Positions 8,191 to 18,814 of a stretch of DNA of 64,000 bases are shown here, piece after piece. Position 1 is the first letter of the stretch. Every line of letters begins with the position of its first letter. The DNA is from Rhodoferax sp. TH121 (lineage in GTDB: Bacteria; Pseudomonadota; Gammaproteobacteria; Burkholderiales; Burkholderiaceae_C): positions 1-64,000 of the forward strand of contig NZ_NOXW01000021.1 of NCBI RefSeq assembly GCF_002251855.1, given 5' to 3'. The translations under genes and the position numbers were made by a program. A model generated the notes under the pieces. The model was not told where the DNA came from. It did not search any database and saw only the letters and a program-made list of their open reading frames with translations.

Positions 8191-10377
8191 TTAGTGGATG
8201 CGCATGCCGGGCTGGGCGCCGGGCCAGGGGGTGAGGACGTGGATGCCGGGTTGTGCGGCTTCGTCCGCATGGCTGGCCGCCAAGACCATGCCTTCGCTGA
8301 TGCCGAACTTCATCTTGCGCGGCGCCAAGTTGGCCACCAGCACGGTGAGCTGGCCCACTAGATCTTCGGGCTTGTACATGCTGGCAATGCCGCTGAACAC
8401 ATTGCGCGTGGTGGGCTGGCCCTCGGCGTTCTTCTCACCCACATCAAGGGTCAGGCGGAGCAGCTTGGTGGAGCCCTCGACGGCTTCGCAGTTCACGATT
8501 TTTGCGATGCGCAGGTCGATCTTGGCGAAATCGTCAATGCCGATGGTGGGCGCCAGTGCCTCGCCACCGGGGGCGTTGGGGTCAGCAGGCACCGCTGAGG
8601 GCGCTGATTTCGCTACCTTTTTAGGAGCTGCTTGCGCAGGTTCCTCTTGGGTTACAGACTCTTTTGGCTCAAAAAGTGCGTCCAGTTGCTCGGGGGTGAC
8701 GCGTTGCATCAGGTGCTGGTAGGGCTGGATGGACTGCACGTCGCCCGCCACTGTCCACTGCTGCATGCTCTGGCCCACAAAACCTTCCACGGCTTGCGCC
8801 AAGCCAGGCAGCACCGGAGCCAAGTAGCGGGTCAGCGCGGTAAAGGCGTTGATCAGCACGGAACAAACTTCATGCAGCTGCGCGTTGTTGGCGACGTCCT
8901 TGGCCAGATCCCAGGGCTTGTTCTGGTCCACATAGGCGTTGACCTTGTCGGCCAGCAGCATGATCTCGCGCGTGGCCTTGCTGTACTCGCGGGCCTCGAA
9001 GCTGGCAGCCAGTCCGTCAGCGGCACCACGAATCTCGGCCAGCAGGGCGGCGCCGGTGGCACCAAAGCTGGTGCTGAGCTTGCCGTCAAAACGCTTGGTG
9101 ATAAAGCCCGCCGCACGCGAAGCAATGTTCACGTACTTGCCAATCAAATCGCTGTTCACCCGTGCCATGAAGTCGTCGGCGTTGAAGTCGATGTCTTCAT
9201 TGCGCGCGCTCAGCTTGGCCGCCAGGTAGTAGCGCAGCCATTCGGCGTTCATGCCCAGGCTCAGGTACTTGAGTGGGTCCAGGCCGGTGCCGCGGCTCTT
9301 GCTCATCTTCTCGCCGTTGTTCACGGTCAGGAAGCCGTGCACGAACACGTTATTGGGCGTCTTGCGGCCGCTGAACTTAAGCATGGCGGGCCAGAAGAGC
9401 GTGTGGAAGGTGACGATGTCTTTGCCGATGAAGTGGTACTGCTCGGTATCAGAAGCTGCCATGTACTCTTCAAAGCTGCGCGTGTCGCCGTGCTTGGCTT
9501 TGGGGCCGCCTTTGTCGAACCAGTTCTTGAGCGACGCCAAGTAGCCTACAGGCGCGTCGAGCCACACATAAAAGTACTTGCCCGGCGCATCGGGAATCTC
9601 GATGCCGAAGTAGGGCGCATCGCGGCTGATATCCCAGTCGCCCAAGCCTTCGCTCTGGGTGCCGTCCGGGTTGGTGCGCACGCTGAACCACTCCTTGATC
9701 TTGTTGGCCACTTCGGGCTGCAGCCGCGGCTTGCCAGTTTCATCAGGGCCTTGTGTCCACTTCTCCAAGAATTCCACGCAGCGTGGGTCGGAGAGCTTGA
9801 AGAAGAAGTGCTCGGAGTTCTTCAACTCGGGCTTGGCACCAGAGAGGGCCGAGAATGGGTTGATCAGGTCAGTGGGCGCGTAGACCGAGCCGCAGACCTC
9901 GCAGTTGTCGCCGTACTGGTCTTTGGCGTGGCACTTGGGGCATTCGCCCTTGATGTAGCGGTCCGGCAGGAACATGTTCTTCTCGGGGTCGAAGAACTGC
10001 TCAATGGTGCGCACTTCAATCAGGCTGCCATCGGCGCGGTCGCGCAGGTCGCGGTAGATCTGGCGGGCCAGCTCGGTGTTTTCGGGCGAATGGGTGCTGT
10101 GCCAGTTGTCGAAGCTGATGTGGAAGCCGTCCAGGTACTGCTTGCGTCCGGCGGCAATGTCGGCCACGAACTGCTCGGGTGTCTTGCCGGCCTTTTCGGC
10201 CGCAATCATGATGGGCGCGCCGTGGGTGTCGTCTGCGCCCACAAAGTTGACCGCGTTGCCCTGCATGCGCTGGAACCGCACCCAGATGTCGGCCTGGATG
10301 TATTCCATGATGTGGCCGATGTGGAAGTTGCCGTTGGCGTAGGGTAGGGCGGTGGTAACGAAGAGTTGGCGGGGCAT
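8191..10377 (-). CDS. metG: Methionyl-tRNA synthetase
   Basis: A 728-residue class I synthetase that charges tRNA(Met). The HIGH motif is at residues 19-22 ([11 protein letters not shown]), KMSKS at 357-361, and the knuckle has two CxxC pairs (CPKC and CEVC) as in the zinc-binding E. coli-type enzyme. A C-terminal tRNA-binding dimerisation domain ([15 protein letters not shown] onwards, about residues 615-728) is present. The linker joining it to the helical domain contains a family 1 repeat (about residues 579-589). The frame is open 99 codons upstream through palindromic repeat DNA, but the [16 protein letters not shown] start is the conserved one. Confidence 0.97.
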   Translation of the reverse strand: MPRQLFVTTALPYANGNFHIGHIMEYIQADIWVRFQRMQGNAVNFVGADDTHGAPIMIAAEKAGKTPEQFVADIAAGRKQYLDGFHISFDNWHSTHSPENTELARQIYRDLRDRADGSLIEVRTIEQFFDPEKNMFLPDRYIKGECPKCHAKDQYGDNCEVCGSVYAPTDLINPFSALSGAKPELKNSEHFFFKLSDPRCVEFLEKWTQGPDETGKPRLQPEVANKIKEWFSVRTNPDGTQSEGLGDWDISRDAPYFGIEIPDAPGKYFYVWLDAPVGYLASLKNWFDKGGPKAKHGDTRSFEEYMAASDTEQYHFIGKDIVTFHTLFWPAMLKFSGRKTPNNVFVHGFLTVNNGEKMSKSRGTGLDPLKYLSLGMNAEWLRYYLAAKLSARNEDIDFNADDFMARVNSDLIGKYVNIASRAAGFITKRFDGKLSTSFGATGAALLAEIRGAADGLAASFEAREYSKATREIMLLADKVNAYVDQNKPWDLAKDVANNAQLHEVCSVLINAFTALTRYLAPVLPGLAQAVEGFVGQSMQQWTVAGDVQSIQPYQHLMQRVTPEQLDALFEPKESVTQEEPAQAAPKKVAKSAPSAVPADPNAPGGEALAPTIGIDDFAKIDLRIAKIVNCEAVEGSTKLLRLTLDVGEKNAEGQPTTRNVFSGIASMYKPEDLVGQLTVLVANLAPRKMKFGISEGMVLAASHADEAAQPGIHVLTPWPGAQPGMRIH
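8611..8640 (+). repeat. Family 1 repeat inside metG linker, copy 4
   Basis: CGCTACCTTTTTAGGAGCTG then CTTGCGCAGG is inside metG and encodes, on the minus strand, the Ala/Lys-rich [10 protein letters not shown] part of the flexible linker before the C-terminal tRNA-binding domain. It is frame-neutral there and probably tolerated because the linker has no fold. Confidence 0.75.
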
Positions 10378-10451
10378 GGGGAAATCGACTTTCACAGAGG
10401 AACCGGTGATTTTAGTCGGGGGTGGGGTGGCCTGCCGCCAGTACGGGCTCA

Positions 10452-10543
10452 GGAGCGGGGCGGCTGGCTGTTTTGCTCCGTGTCCCCCGCCCGCTGTGCG
10501 GGCTCCTCCTTTACCTGCGCAAAACAACCAGCCACCCCGCTCC
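10452..10543 (-). repeat. Family 2 palindromic element, copy A
   Basis: Arms 10452-10475 (GGAGCGGGGCGGCTGGCTGT...) and 10520-10543 are inverted repeats with two mismatches. The loop between them holds the family 2 core, here in reverse: CGTGTCCCCCGCCCGC ... CTCCTCCTTTACCTGCGC. A smaller hairpin GCCCGC-TGT-GCGGGC lies inside the core. It is in the 338-base gap between metG and the crotonase gene, which holds no gene. Confidence 0.85.
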
Positions 10544-10583
10544 CGAAGTGACTTGGTGTGTAGGCCCGTGAAACTCCCCCTTC

Positions 10584-10687
10584 GTAGCGGCAGGTTTGGG
10601 GTGCGTGCCGCAGCGAGGTCAAGGAGGAGCCCGCTGGAGCGGGCGGGGGACACGAGCGGAGGAACGTACCCCAAGCCTGCTGCGGGC
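10584..10687 (+). repeat. Family 2 palindromic element, copy B
   Basis: Arms 10584-10606 and 10664-10687 (GTAGCGGCAGGTTTGGGGTG against the complement of TACCCCAAGCCTGCTGCGGG) flank the forward core GTCAAGGAGGAGCCCG ... GGCGGGGGACACG at about 10618-10654. The arm sequence is unrelated to that of copy A, while the core is the same, and the two copies point away from each other. Confidence 0.85.
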
Positions 10688-10716
10688 TCAGCAAAAACGC
10701 AGGAGCTAAAAGAAAC

Positions 10717-11529
10717 TCAGTCCTTAAACACCGGCACCCGTTTCTGCATGTTCGCCGTCATGGCCTCGGTCAGGTCCTTGCTCATCAGCATGGCGGCGTT
10801 CCAAGTGGCGATGTAGTTCAGGCTGTCAGCCACGCTGTGGTCGCGGGCGTAGCTGATCATCTCTTTGGTGCCGCGGATCGACAGAGGAGACTTGGCCGCA
10901 ATGGTGGCGGCAATCTCCTGCACACCCACGTAGAGAGCTTCGCGGCTTTCAAACACCCGGTTCACCAGGCCAATCTGCTTGGCCTCATCAGAATCCATCT
11001 TGCGGCCGGTGTAGGCCAGTTCGCGGGTGATGCCATCGCCCACCAGCTTTGGCAGGCGCTGCAGAGTGCCCACGTCGGCAGTCATGCCGATGTCGATTTC
11101 TTTGATGCAAAAGTAGGCGTCGGCGCTGGCGTAGCGCATGTCGGCGCAGGTGACGAGGTCGATGCCACCCCCGATGCAGCCGCCGTGGATAGCAGCCAGC
11201 ACCGGCTTGCGGCAGCGCTCCAGGCTGGTCAGCGTGTCCTGCATGTCCAGGATCACGCGGCGCATGGCTTCGCGGCTACGACCATCGCAGTCGTTGGCGA
11301 TTTGCGCGCTCATGCCCATCATCATCTGCAGGTCGATGCCCGCGCAAAACAACTTGCCTTCGCCTTGCAGCACGGCCACGCGCGCCTCGGGCGTGCGGTC
11401 CACCCACTCGAAAGCTTGGCGAATCTCTTGCCACATGGTGGCACTCATAGCATTGGCTTTGTCGGGCCGGTTCAGGCGCACGGTGGCGATGTGCGCGTCC
11501 AGCGTGACGCTGAGGGTTTCAAACTGCAT
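10717..11529 (-). CDS. Delta3,5-Delta2,4-dienoyl-CoA isomerase-like crotonase
   Basis: A 270-residue crotonase-fold enzyme. The oxyanion-hole segments are GEGKLFCAGIDL (about 57-67) and HGGCIGGGIDLV (115-126). Acidic residues Asp124, Glu144 and Asp152 occur in GGIDLV and KEIDIGMTADVGTLQRLP with spacings of 20 and 8. This is exactly the spacing of the catalytic Asp176/Glu196/Asp204 of mammalian ECH1, and the ADVGTLQRLPK string is typical of ECH1 proteins. I therefore call it a dienoyl-CoA isomerase rather than a plain enoyl-CoA hydratase. Its neighbour is the 2,4-dienoyl-CoA reductase, which fits breakdown of unsaturated acyl-CoAs. Soluble; 92 bases downstream of fadH. Confidence 0.85.
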   Translation of the reverse strand: MQFETLSVTLDAHIATVRLNRPDKANAMSATMWQEIRQAFEWVDRTPEARVAVLQGEGKLFCAGIDLQMMMGMSAQIANDCDGRSREAMRRVILDMQDTLTSLERCRKPVLAAIHGGCIGGGIDLVTCADMRYASADAYFCIKEIDIGMTADVGTLQRLPKLVGDGITRELAYTGRKMDSDEAKQIGLVNRVFESREALYVGVQEIAATIAAKSPLSIRGTKEMISYARDHSVADSLNYIATWNAAMLMSKDLTEAMTANMQKRVPVFKD

Positions 11530-11549
11530 AGTGTCTCCTGTTTATGAGT

Positions 11550-11603
11550 GTTTTTGGCTGCTAGCCCCCATGGAATGTGCGCGAGCAGCTATTGTTTTTA
11601 TAG
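11550..11603 (-). repeat. Family 1 interspersed repeat, copy 5
   Basis: GTTTTTGGCTGCTAGCCCCC then ATGGAATGTGCGCGAGCAGC, a diverged reverse copy. It occupies most of the gap between fadH and the isomerase gene, within the presumed operon transcript. Confidence 0.7.
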
Positions 11604-11621
11604 TGTTGATGAATCCAGCCT

Positions 11622-14141
<2,520 letters not shown>

Positions 14142-14184
14142 TTATGTGTTCGGGTGGCCGGCCGTTACCAAGTCACGCGCGGCT

Positions 14185-14200
14185 ATGCAACCAGTTGCAG
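14185..14200. promoter_or_regulatory. Probable PadR operator, site 1
   Basis: ATGCAACCAGTTGCAG, an ATGCAAC-N2-GTTGCAT palindrome with one mismatch at the end, in the fadH/PadR divergent region. Its centre lies 37 bases from that of site 2. Confidence 0.65.
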
Positions 14201-14221
14201 TGTAGAAGTCTAGCCAGATTT

Positions 14222-14237
14222 ATGCAACTGGTTGCAT
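14222..14237. promoter_or_regulatory. Probable PadR operator, site 2
   Basis: ATGCAACTGGTTGCAT, a palindrome of 7-bp halves with a 2-base centre. It is 30 bases upstream of the PadR start. Dyad sites next to a divergent PadR gene are typical of autoregulation plus control of the neighbour; the assignment is inference. Confidence 0.7.
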
Positions 14238-14267
14238 AGTTAGAGTGCTGCCCTTAGACTCGCCCGC

Positions 14268-14837
14268 ATGTCGCTTGCCCATGCCGTGCTCACATCGTTG
14301 ATTGAAAAACCTTCCTCAGGGTACGAGCTGGCGCGGCGGTTTGACAAGTCCATTGGCTACTTTTGGCACGCCACGCACCAGCAGATTTACCGCGAACTGG
14401 CCCGCATGGAAGAGAAGGGTTGGATCGTCTCTGACAGCGCGCCCGACGCCGGAGCCACCCGCAAGCGGGAGTACAAGGTGCTGCCGGACGGCCGGGCCGA
14501 ACTGGTGCGCTGGACCAGCGAGCCTGCTGCGCCTATGGATTTGCGGGATGAGTTCACAGTCAAAATCCGCGCCGATGCCGCTTTGAATGAAGTGGACTTG
14601 AGTGATGAACTCCGCGCCCGCATTGCCCAGCACACCGAGCGGTTAGCGCATTACCGCGCGATAGAGGCGCGCGACTTTGCTCGGGGGGATGCGATGCCGC
14701 GGGCGAAGCGGCTGCAGCATCTGATCCTGAAGAAGGGGATCATGTTTGAGGAGGGCAGCATTGCCTGGGCGCGGGAGGCTTTGGCAGTGTTGGAGGTGTC
14801 GGCGGGTGCCGCAAAACCAATAATATTGAATGACTAA
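14268..14837 (+). CDS. PadR family transcriptional regulator
   Basis: A 189-residue regulator with the PadR winged helix at residues 1-85 (LTSLIEKPSSGYELARRF, then THQQIYRELARMEEKGWI and KREYKVLPDGRAELVRW) and a helical C-terminal dimerisation domain of the Vir-like subgroup. It is divergent from fadH, with two near-identical ATGCAAC-N2-GTTGCAT sites in the 138-base gap. The likely role is repression of the fadH-isomerase operon and of itself, with an acyl-CoA or related compound as inducer; the ligand is a guess. No change in base composition compared with fadH. Confidence 0.9.
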   Translation: MSLAHAVLTSLIEKPSSGYELARRFDKSIGYFWHATHQQIYRELARMEEKGWIVSDSAPDAGATRKREYKVLPDGRAELVRWTSEPAAPMDLRDEFTVKIRADAALNEVDLSDELRARIAQHTERLAHYRAIEARDFARGDAMPRAKRLQHLILKKGIMFEEGSIAWAREALAVLEVSAGAAKPIILND

Positions 14838-14850
14838 TTAGGGGGGCGCA

Positions 14851-15606
14851 ATGGGAGATCAAATTGGAAAGTTCATTTTCGAACTTCTGGCCTATGGAGG
14901 GGGATCAACCGCACTGGCATATATCATCTTTAAGACGCTTGGTGATAGATGGCTCGAAAACAAGTTCAAGGAACGGCTGAAGTTAGTTGAGCACGGTTAT
15001 TCGGTTGAGCTGTCCAAGCTCAAACAGAGATTGGATACAGCCGCGAATGGACTCAATCGTATTCATCAGAAGGAATTCGAGGTATTGCCAGAAGCGTGGG
15101 GTCTTCTCGACGAAGCTATGGGCACTCTCAAATGGGTCGTATCGCCGATGCAGTCCTACCCAGACGTTTCAAGGATGAGCGAGGAAGACTGGAGCGACTT
15201 TATTGAAGGTGTTGAGGCATTCGGCAAGGCAAATAAGCGCTACCTGCTTGGCGTGCACACTGAATATCGACAGAGAGAGTACAACCGTCTCTACGATGCG
15301 CATAAAAATTGGCTGGCAGAGAAAGCTATTCGGGATTTTCATGTGTATGCGACGCGCCACAGCATTTTCCTTCCCGAGGAACTGCGAGTTCAGTTTGATG
15401 CAATCAAGAGCTTGCTTTGGTCGGCGAGTGTGGCGAAGTCCGTTGGTGGCCAAGCAGCTGATTGGAAATTGCAGCAGGAGGGGTGGAAAAAGTTAGAGGA
15501 GCAAGCAGAGCCACTTTTTGATGAGATCCGCAAGGCCATCCAAGTTCGAATTGCAAAACAGATGGAGTTGGACCTCTCAGGCTTGAATATGGTGAAGGTC
15601 GACTGA
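14851..15606 (+). CDS. Hypothetical membrane-anchored protein, AT-richer
   Basis: Not recognised. 251 residues: one N-terminal hydrophobic segment (about 8-28, FELLAYGGGSTALAYIIFKT), then a highly charged, mainly helical region (DRWLENKFKERLKLVEHGYS and further heptad-like stretches to about residue 65), then a soluble helical domain to the end. The ribosome site AGGGGGG precedes the ATG. Base composition is clearly lower in GC than the flanking genes and uses AT-rich codons, which suggests recent acquisition. It follows the PadR gene by 13 bases but is unlikely to be functionally linked. Proteins of this anchor-plus-coil shape are frequent in accessory regions; no function is claimed. Confidence 0.7.
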   Translation: MGDQIGKFIFELLAYGGGSTALAYIIFKTLGDRWLENKFKERLKLVEHGYSVELSKLKQRLDTAANGLNRIHQKEFEVLPEAWGLLDEAMGTLKWVVSPMQSYPDVSRMSEEDWSDFIEGVEAFGKANKRYLLGVHTEYRQREYNRLYDAHKNWLAEKAIRDFHVYATRHSIFLPEELRVQFDAIKSLLWSASVAKSVGGQAADWKLQQEGWKKLEEQAEPLFDEIRKAIQVRIAKQMELDLSGLNMVKVD

Positions 15607-15642
15607 GAGGACGTGCAGTTTCCCTTATGACTGAGTCTCCAA

Positions 15643-15673
15643 TAACAAAGCCCGGAAATGCCGGGCTTTGTTA
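15643..15673. terminator. Bidirectional terminator hairpin
   Basis: TAACAAAGCCCGG-AAATG-CCGGGCTTTGTTA, a perfect 13-bp stem between the convergent hypothetical gene and azoR. The T/A-rich outer ends make it usable from both sides. Confidence 0.85.
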
Positions 15674-15715
15674 CTTTAAGCAGTACCTAGCGGGCAATAC
15701 TGAAAGGCAAGCAAA

Positions 15716-16327
15716 TTAAGCTGCCAGCTTCGCAATTCCATTGGCTGCTTCAGCCAACGCTTCCGCCTTCTTGGCGTCGCCCATGGCCACGCCTTCGGCG
15801 CGCACAAAGCGCACGTCGGTGATGCCCAGGAAGCCGAACACGGTTTGCAGGTAGCTCTCTTGGTGTTCAGCAGCACGGCCCCAGTCGTTGGTGGAATACA
15901 CACCGCCGCGGGTGGAGGCCACGATCACGGTTTTGCCGCCGGCCAGACCTTGGGGGCCGGTTTCGGTGTACTTGAAGGTGCGGCCGACTTGGGCAATGCG
16001 GTCCACCCAGGCCTTGAGCTGGCTGGGGATGCTGAAGTTGTACAGCGGGGCACCCACCACGATCACATCGGCGGCCAGGAACTGGGTCACCAGCGCCTCA
16101 GAGATGACGTTTTCACGCTTCTGCACATCCGTTTGTTCAGCACCAGCGGGGGCGCGGAAGCCCAAGGAGTCGGCAGACAGGTGGCTGGGCGTGTCCACGG
16201 CCAGGTCCAGGTATTCCACGGTGGTGCCGGGGTGGTTGCTGACCCACTGGGTCACGGTGTCTTTGGTCAGTTGGCGGGAGACAGAGTGTGCGCTCAGGAT
16301 GCTGGAGTCGATGTGCAAGAGTTTCAT
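15716..16327 (-). CDS. azoR: FMN-dependent NADH-azoreductase
   Basis: A 203-residue flavodoxin-fold quinone/azo reductase of the AzoR family (cytoplasmic, FMN-bound dimer, NADH-dependent). Characteristic stretches are [19 protein letters not shown] at the N-terminus (phosphate-binding loop), [19 protein letters not shown] around residues 94-112 and ASTRGGVYS (FMN isoalloxazine contact). Length is standard. It is divergent from a LysR regulator, the usual arrangement for LysR-controlled reductase genes of this type. Confidence 0.93.
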   Translation of the reverse strand: MKLLHIDSSILSAHSVSRQLTKDTVTQWVSNHPGTTVEYLDLAVDTPSHLSADSLGFRAPAGAEQTDVQKRENVISEALVTQFLAADVIVVGAPLYNFSIPSQLKAWVDRIAQVGRTFKYTETGPQGLAGGKTVIVASTRGGVYSTNDWGRAAEHQESYLQTVFGFLGITDVRFVRAEGVAMGDAKKAEALAEAANGIAKLAA

Positions 16328-16443
16328 GACAGGTCCTTTGATGAGGTTGGTTCGATGGAACTAGTGTCATTGAAAGCTTAATGTTTGATAAGTCAGCATA
16401 TTTGCGTTAGATTGTCCTGAAATTGGAACAATGAAGGGCGCTT

Positions 16444-17379
16444 ATGCAAGACACCAATGACATGCTGTACTTTGCCGAGGTAGTGGAGCGGGGTGGCTTT
16501 GCCGCTGCCGGGCGGCATTTGGGCATTCCCAAATCCAAGCTCTCGCGCCGCGTGGCCGAGCTGGAAACCCGGCTGGGTGTGCGCCTGTTGCAGCGCACCA
16601 CGCGCAAGCTTTCAGTCACCGAGGTGGGCGAGGTGTATTTGCGCCACTGCATTGCCATGCGCGATGCCGCGGAGGCGGCCGCCGAGGCAGTGGAGCAGGT
16701 GCAGACTGAGCCACGCGGCACCATTCGGATTGCCTGCCCGGTGACGCTGGCCCAAAGCACGGTGGGGCCCATCATGGCGCTGTTTTTGGCGCGCCACCCG
16801 CTGGTGAAGGTGGACATGCGGATCAGCAACCGCGTAGTGGACCTGGTGGAAGAGGGCGTGGATGTAGCGCTGCGTGTGCGCCCTTCGCTGGACGACAGCG
16901 GCAGCCTGGTGGTGAAGAAGTTGGGCGAGTCCAACACGGTGCTGGTGGCCAGTCCGCTGCAGCTGGAGCGGCAGGGGCAGCCTGTCTCGATTGATGACCT
17001 CGCGCGCATGGATACGATTTCCATGTCGGCCGTGGATGGCCGCGCCAGCCTTCTGTTGCGGGGGGCGGGTGGCGCCACGCACACCCTGGTGCACCAGCCG
17101 CGTTATGTGGCCGATGATTTGCTCACGCTCAAGTACGCTGCGTTGCAGGGCACGGGCATGTGTTTTTTGCCGGACTACATGTGTCGGCGCGAGATGGAGC
17201 AAGGCCGGCTGGTGCATGTGCTGCCGGGCTGGGCGCCGCCGCGCGGCATTTTCCATGCGGTGTACCCCTCGCGCCGCGGCATGGTGCCTGCGGTGCGGCG
17301 GTTTTTGGATTTTCTGGACGAACACACCAGCAACGAAGGCATGCCCGTGCTACCGCCAGGCTGCCCCTCCATCGACTGA
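16444..17379 (+). CDS. LysR family transcriptional regulator
   Basis: A 311-residue LysR-type regulator. The N-terminal winged helix covers residues 1-60 (MLYFAEVVERGGFAAAGRHL, then GIPKSKLSRRVAELETRLGV), followed by a linker helix and the periplasmic-binding-protein-like effector domain (RIACPVTLAQSTVGPI onwards). It belongs to the CrgA/DhcR-like subgroup by its SKLSRRVAELE helix. It is transcribed away from azoR across 116 AT-rich bases (16328-16443) and most likely controls it. The coinducer is unknown, possibly a quinone or electrophile. Confidence 0.92.
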   Translation: MQDTNDMLYFAEVVERGGFAAAGRHLGIPKSKLSRRVAELETRLGVRLLQRTTRKLSVTEVGEVYLRHCIAMRDAAEAAAEAVEQVQTEPRGTIRIACPVTLAQSTVGPIMALFLARHPLVKVDMRISNRVVDLVEEGVDVALRVRPSLDDSGSLVVKKLGESNTVLVASPLQLERQGQPVSIDDLARMDTISMSAVDGRASLLLRGAGGATHTLVHQPRYVADDLLTLKYAALQGTGMCFLPDYMCRREMEQGRLVHVLPGWAPPRGIFHAVYPSRRGMVPAVRRFLDFLDEHTSNEGMPVLPPGCPSID

Positions 17380-17391
17380 GGCGGTGCGCAA

Positions 17392-18675
17392 TCAGCGCAG
17401 GCGCAGCGGGTCCACGCGCCGCTCTGGCCGTGCGGAACTTTCCAGGGCGCCAGGCTCGGTGATGGCGTCGGGGTCGGTCCAGCCAAAAAACTTGCAGACC
17501 TCGGCCCGCTGGCGCTGCGCGTCCGCATATCCCAGCGCCATCAGTTCGCTGGTGTAGCCGCTTTCAAACAGCAGGTAGCTGGCCAAGGCCGCTCCTTTCA
17601 CGTCAGCCTTCTGGGACGACACGCCCACGCCACCGAGCATGGTGCGCACAGCGTGGGGCAGGTCGCCCACGTGGCGCGAGGCCACGGCATCCAGCCGCTG
17701 GCTGGGCGCAATCAGCAGCAGCTCCACAGGTTTGAGTGCGCTGGCTTTGCGTGCCTCTTCGGGCACCAGCTTGATGGTCTGGTTGATACGCCGCACGCGC
17801 TCCACATCCACCGCCAAGGCATCCAAAAAGATGTTGGACAGCGCATGCCCCGCTATCTGGGCAATGCTGGGGTAGCTGCTGGTGGTGTGCAGGTGGGCTT
17901 CGTTCTTGGGCTCATGCATGCGACCGGCGCCAATCACAAGGATGCGCTCTGCACCCAGATGGATGGCGGGCGCTACTGGTGCGCTTTGCCGCATGGAGCC
18001 GTCGCCAAAGTATTCATTGCGCCCGTTGATGTGCAACTGCGTAGCCGGAAACACAAAGGGGATGGCGCTGGAGGCCAGCAGGTGCGCATGGGTGATGCGG
18101 TCGCGCACGGCAAAGCGCTGCGTGCGCATCCACGGCATGATGCGTTTGTCACCCTCAAAAAACGTGACGTGGTCACCCGTGCTGTAGCTCGACGCGGTGA
18201 CGGCCAGCGCCTGCAGATGGCCTTGGCGCACTAGGTCTGGCAGCCTCTCCAGCGGCACCAGTTTTTGCAGCAGCTCGGCCAGGGGGGCGTTGTCCAGCAG
18301 GGAGCGGGGCTTGATACGCCGCCACTTGGCCAGCAACCAGCCCAGCGACAGCAGCGTGAGCCAGGTGGCGCCTGATCGGATCATGCTCAGGTGGTCGGCG
18401 CGGTAGACATCATGGGCGTGGAAGTTGCGCCAGGTGTGGGCAATCATGCGCACCGTGGCATCAAAGTTGTCGGTGCCACAGGCCAGGGCGGCGGCGTTGA
18501 TGGCGCCGGCCGAGGTACCTGCAATGATGGGGAAGGGGTTGGGCTCGTCGCCCGCGCCACAGGCCAGGCGAATGTCGGCAATGGCTTCTAGCACACCCAC
18601 TTGGTAGGCCGCGCGCGCGCCGCCGCCAGTCAGCAAGAGGCCATTGGCCGGCAGGGGTGGTGGGGTTTGCTCCAT
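17392..18675 (-). CDS. Patatin-like phospholipase
   Basis: A 427-residue serine lipid acyl hydrolase. The oxyanion motif GGGARAAYQVGVL is at residues 17-29, the nucleophile elbow GTSAG has Ser55, and the dyad aspartate is Asp225 in GDGSMRQ. There is no signal peptide, so it is probably cytoplasmic or inner-membrane associated; the C-terminal 150 residues have no recognised domain. Convergent with the LysR gene with 12 bases between stops. Whether it acts on phospholipids or on storage lipids cannot be told. Confidence 0.92.
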   Translation of the reverse strand: MEQTPPPLPANGLLLTGGGARAAYQVGVLEAIADIRLACGAGDEPNPFPIIAGTSAGAINAAALACGTDNFDATVRMIAHTWRNFHAHDVYRADHLSMIRSGATWLTLLSLGWLLAKWRRIKPRSLLDNAPLAELLQKLVPLERLPDLVRQGHLQALAVTASSYSTGDHVTFFEGDKRIMPWMRTQRFAVRDRITHAHLLASSAIPFVFPATQLHINGRNEYFGDGSMRQSAPVAPAIHLGAERILVIGAGRMHEPKNEAHLHTTSSYPSIAQIAGHALSNIFLDALAVDVERVRRINQTIKLVPEEARKASALKPVELLLIAPSQRLDAVASRHVGDLPHAVRTMLGGVGVSSQKADVKGAALASYLLFESGYTSELMALGYADAQRQRAEVCKFFGWTDPDAITEPGALESSARPERRVDPLRLR

Positions 18676-18814
18676 GCGGCCATTATGAAAAGACCGCCAC
18701 GCTTGTAAACAACTAAATTCGGGGGGTTAACCCTAGCGATTGTTGGCCTCTCATGCACCCAATGCCCTTGCGGGCATGGGGTGGCCGCTAGACTCGGCGG
18801 ATTCAGGAGTTTTC

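Noticed and set aside
10378..10674. 99-codon N-terminal extension of methionyl-tRNA synthetase.
   Set aside because: It is translated palindromic repeat DNA; the conserved [16 protein letters not shown] start is at 10377.
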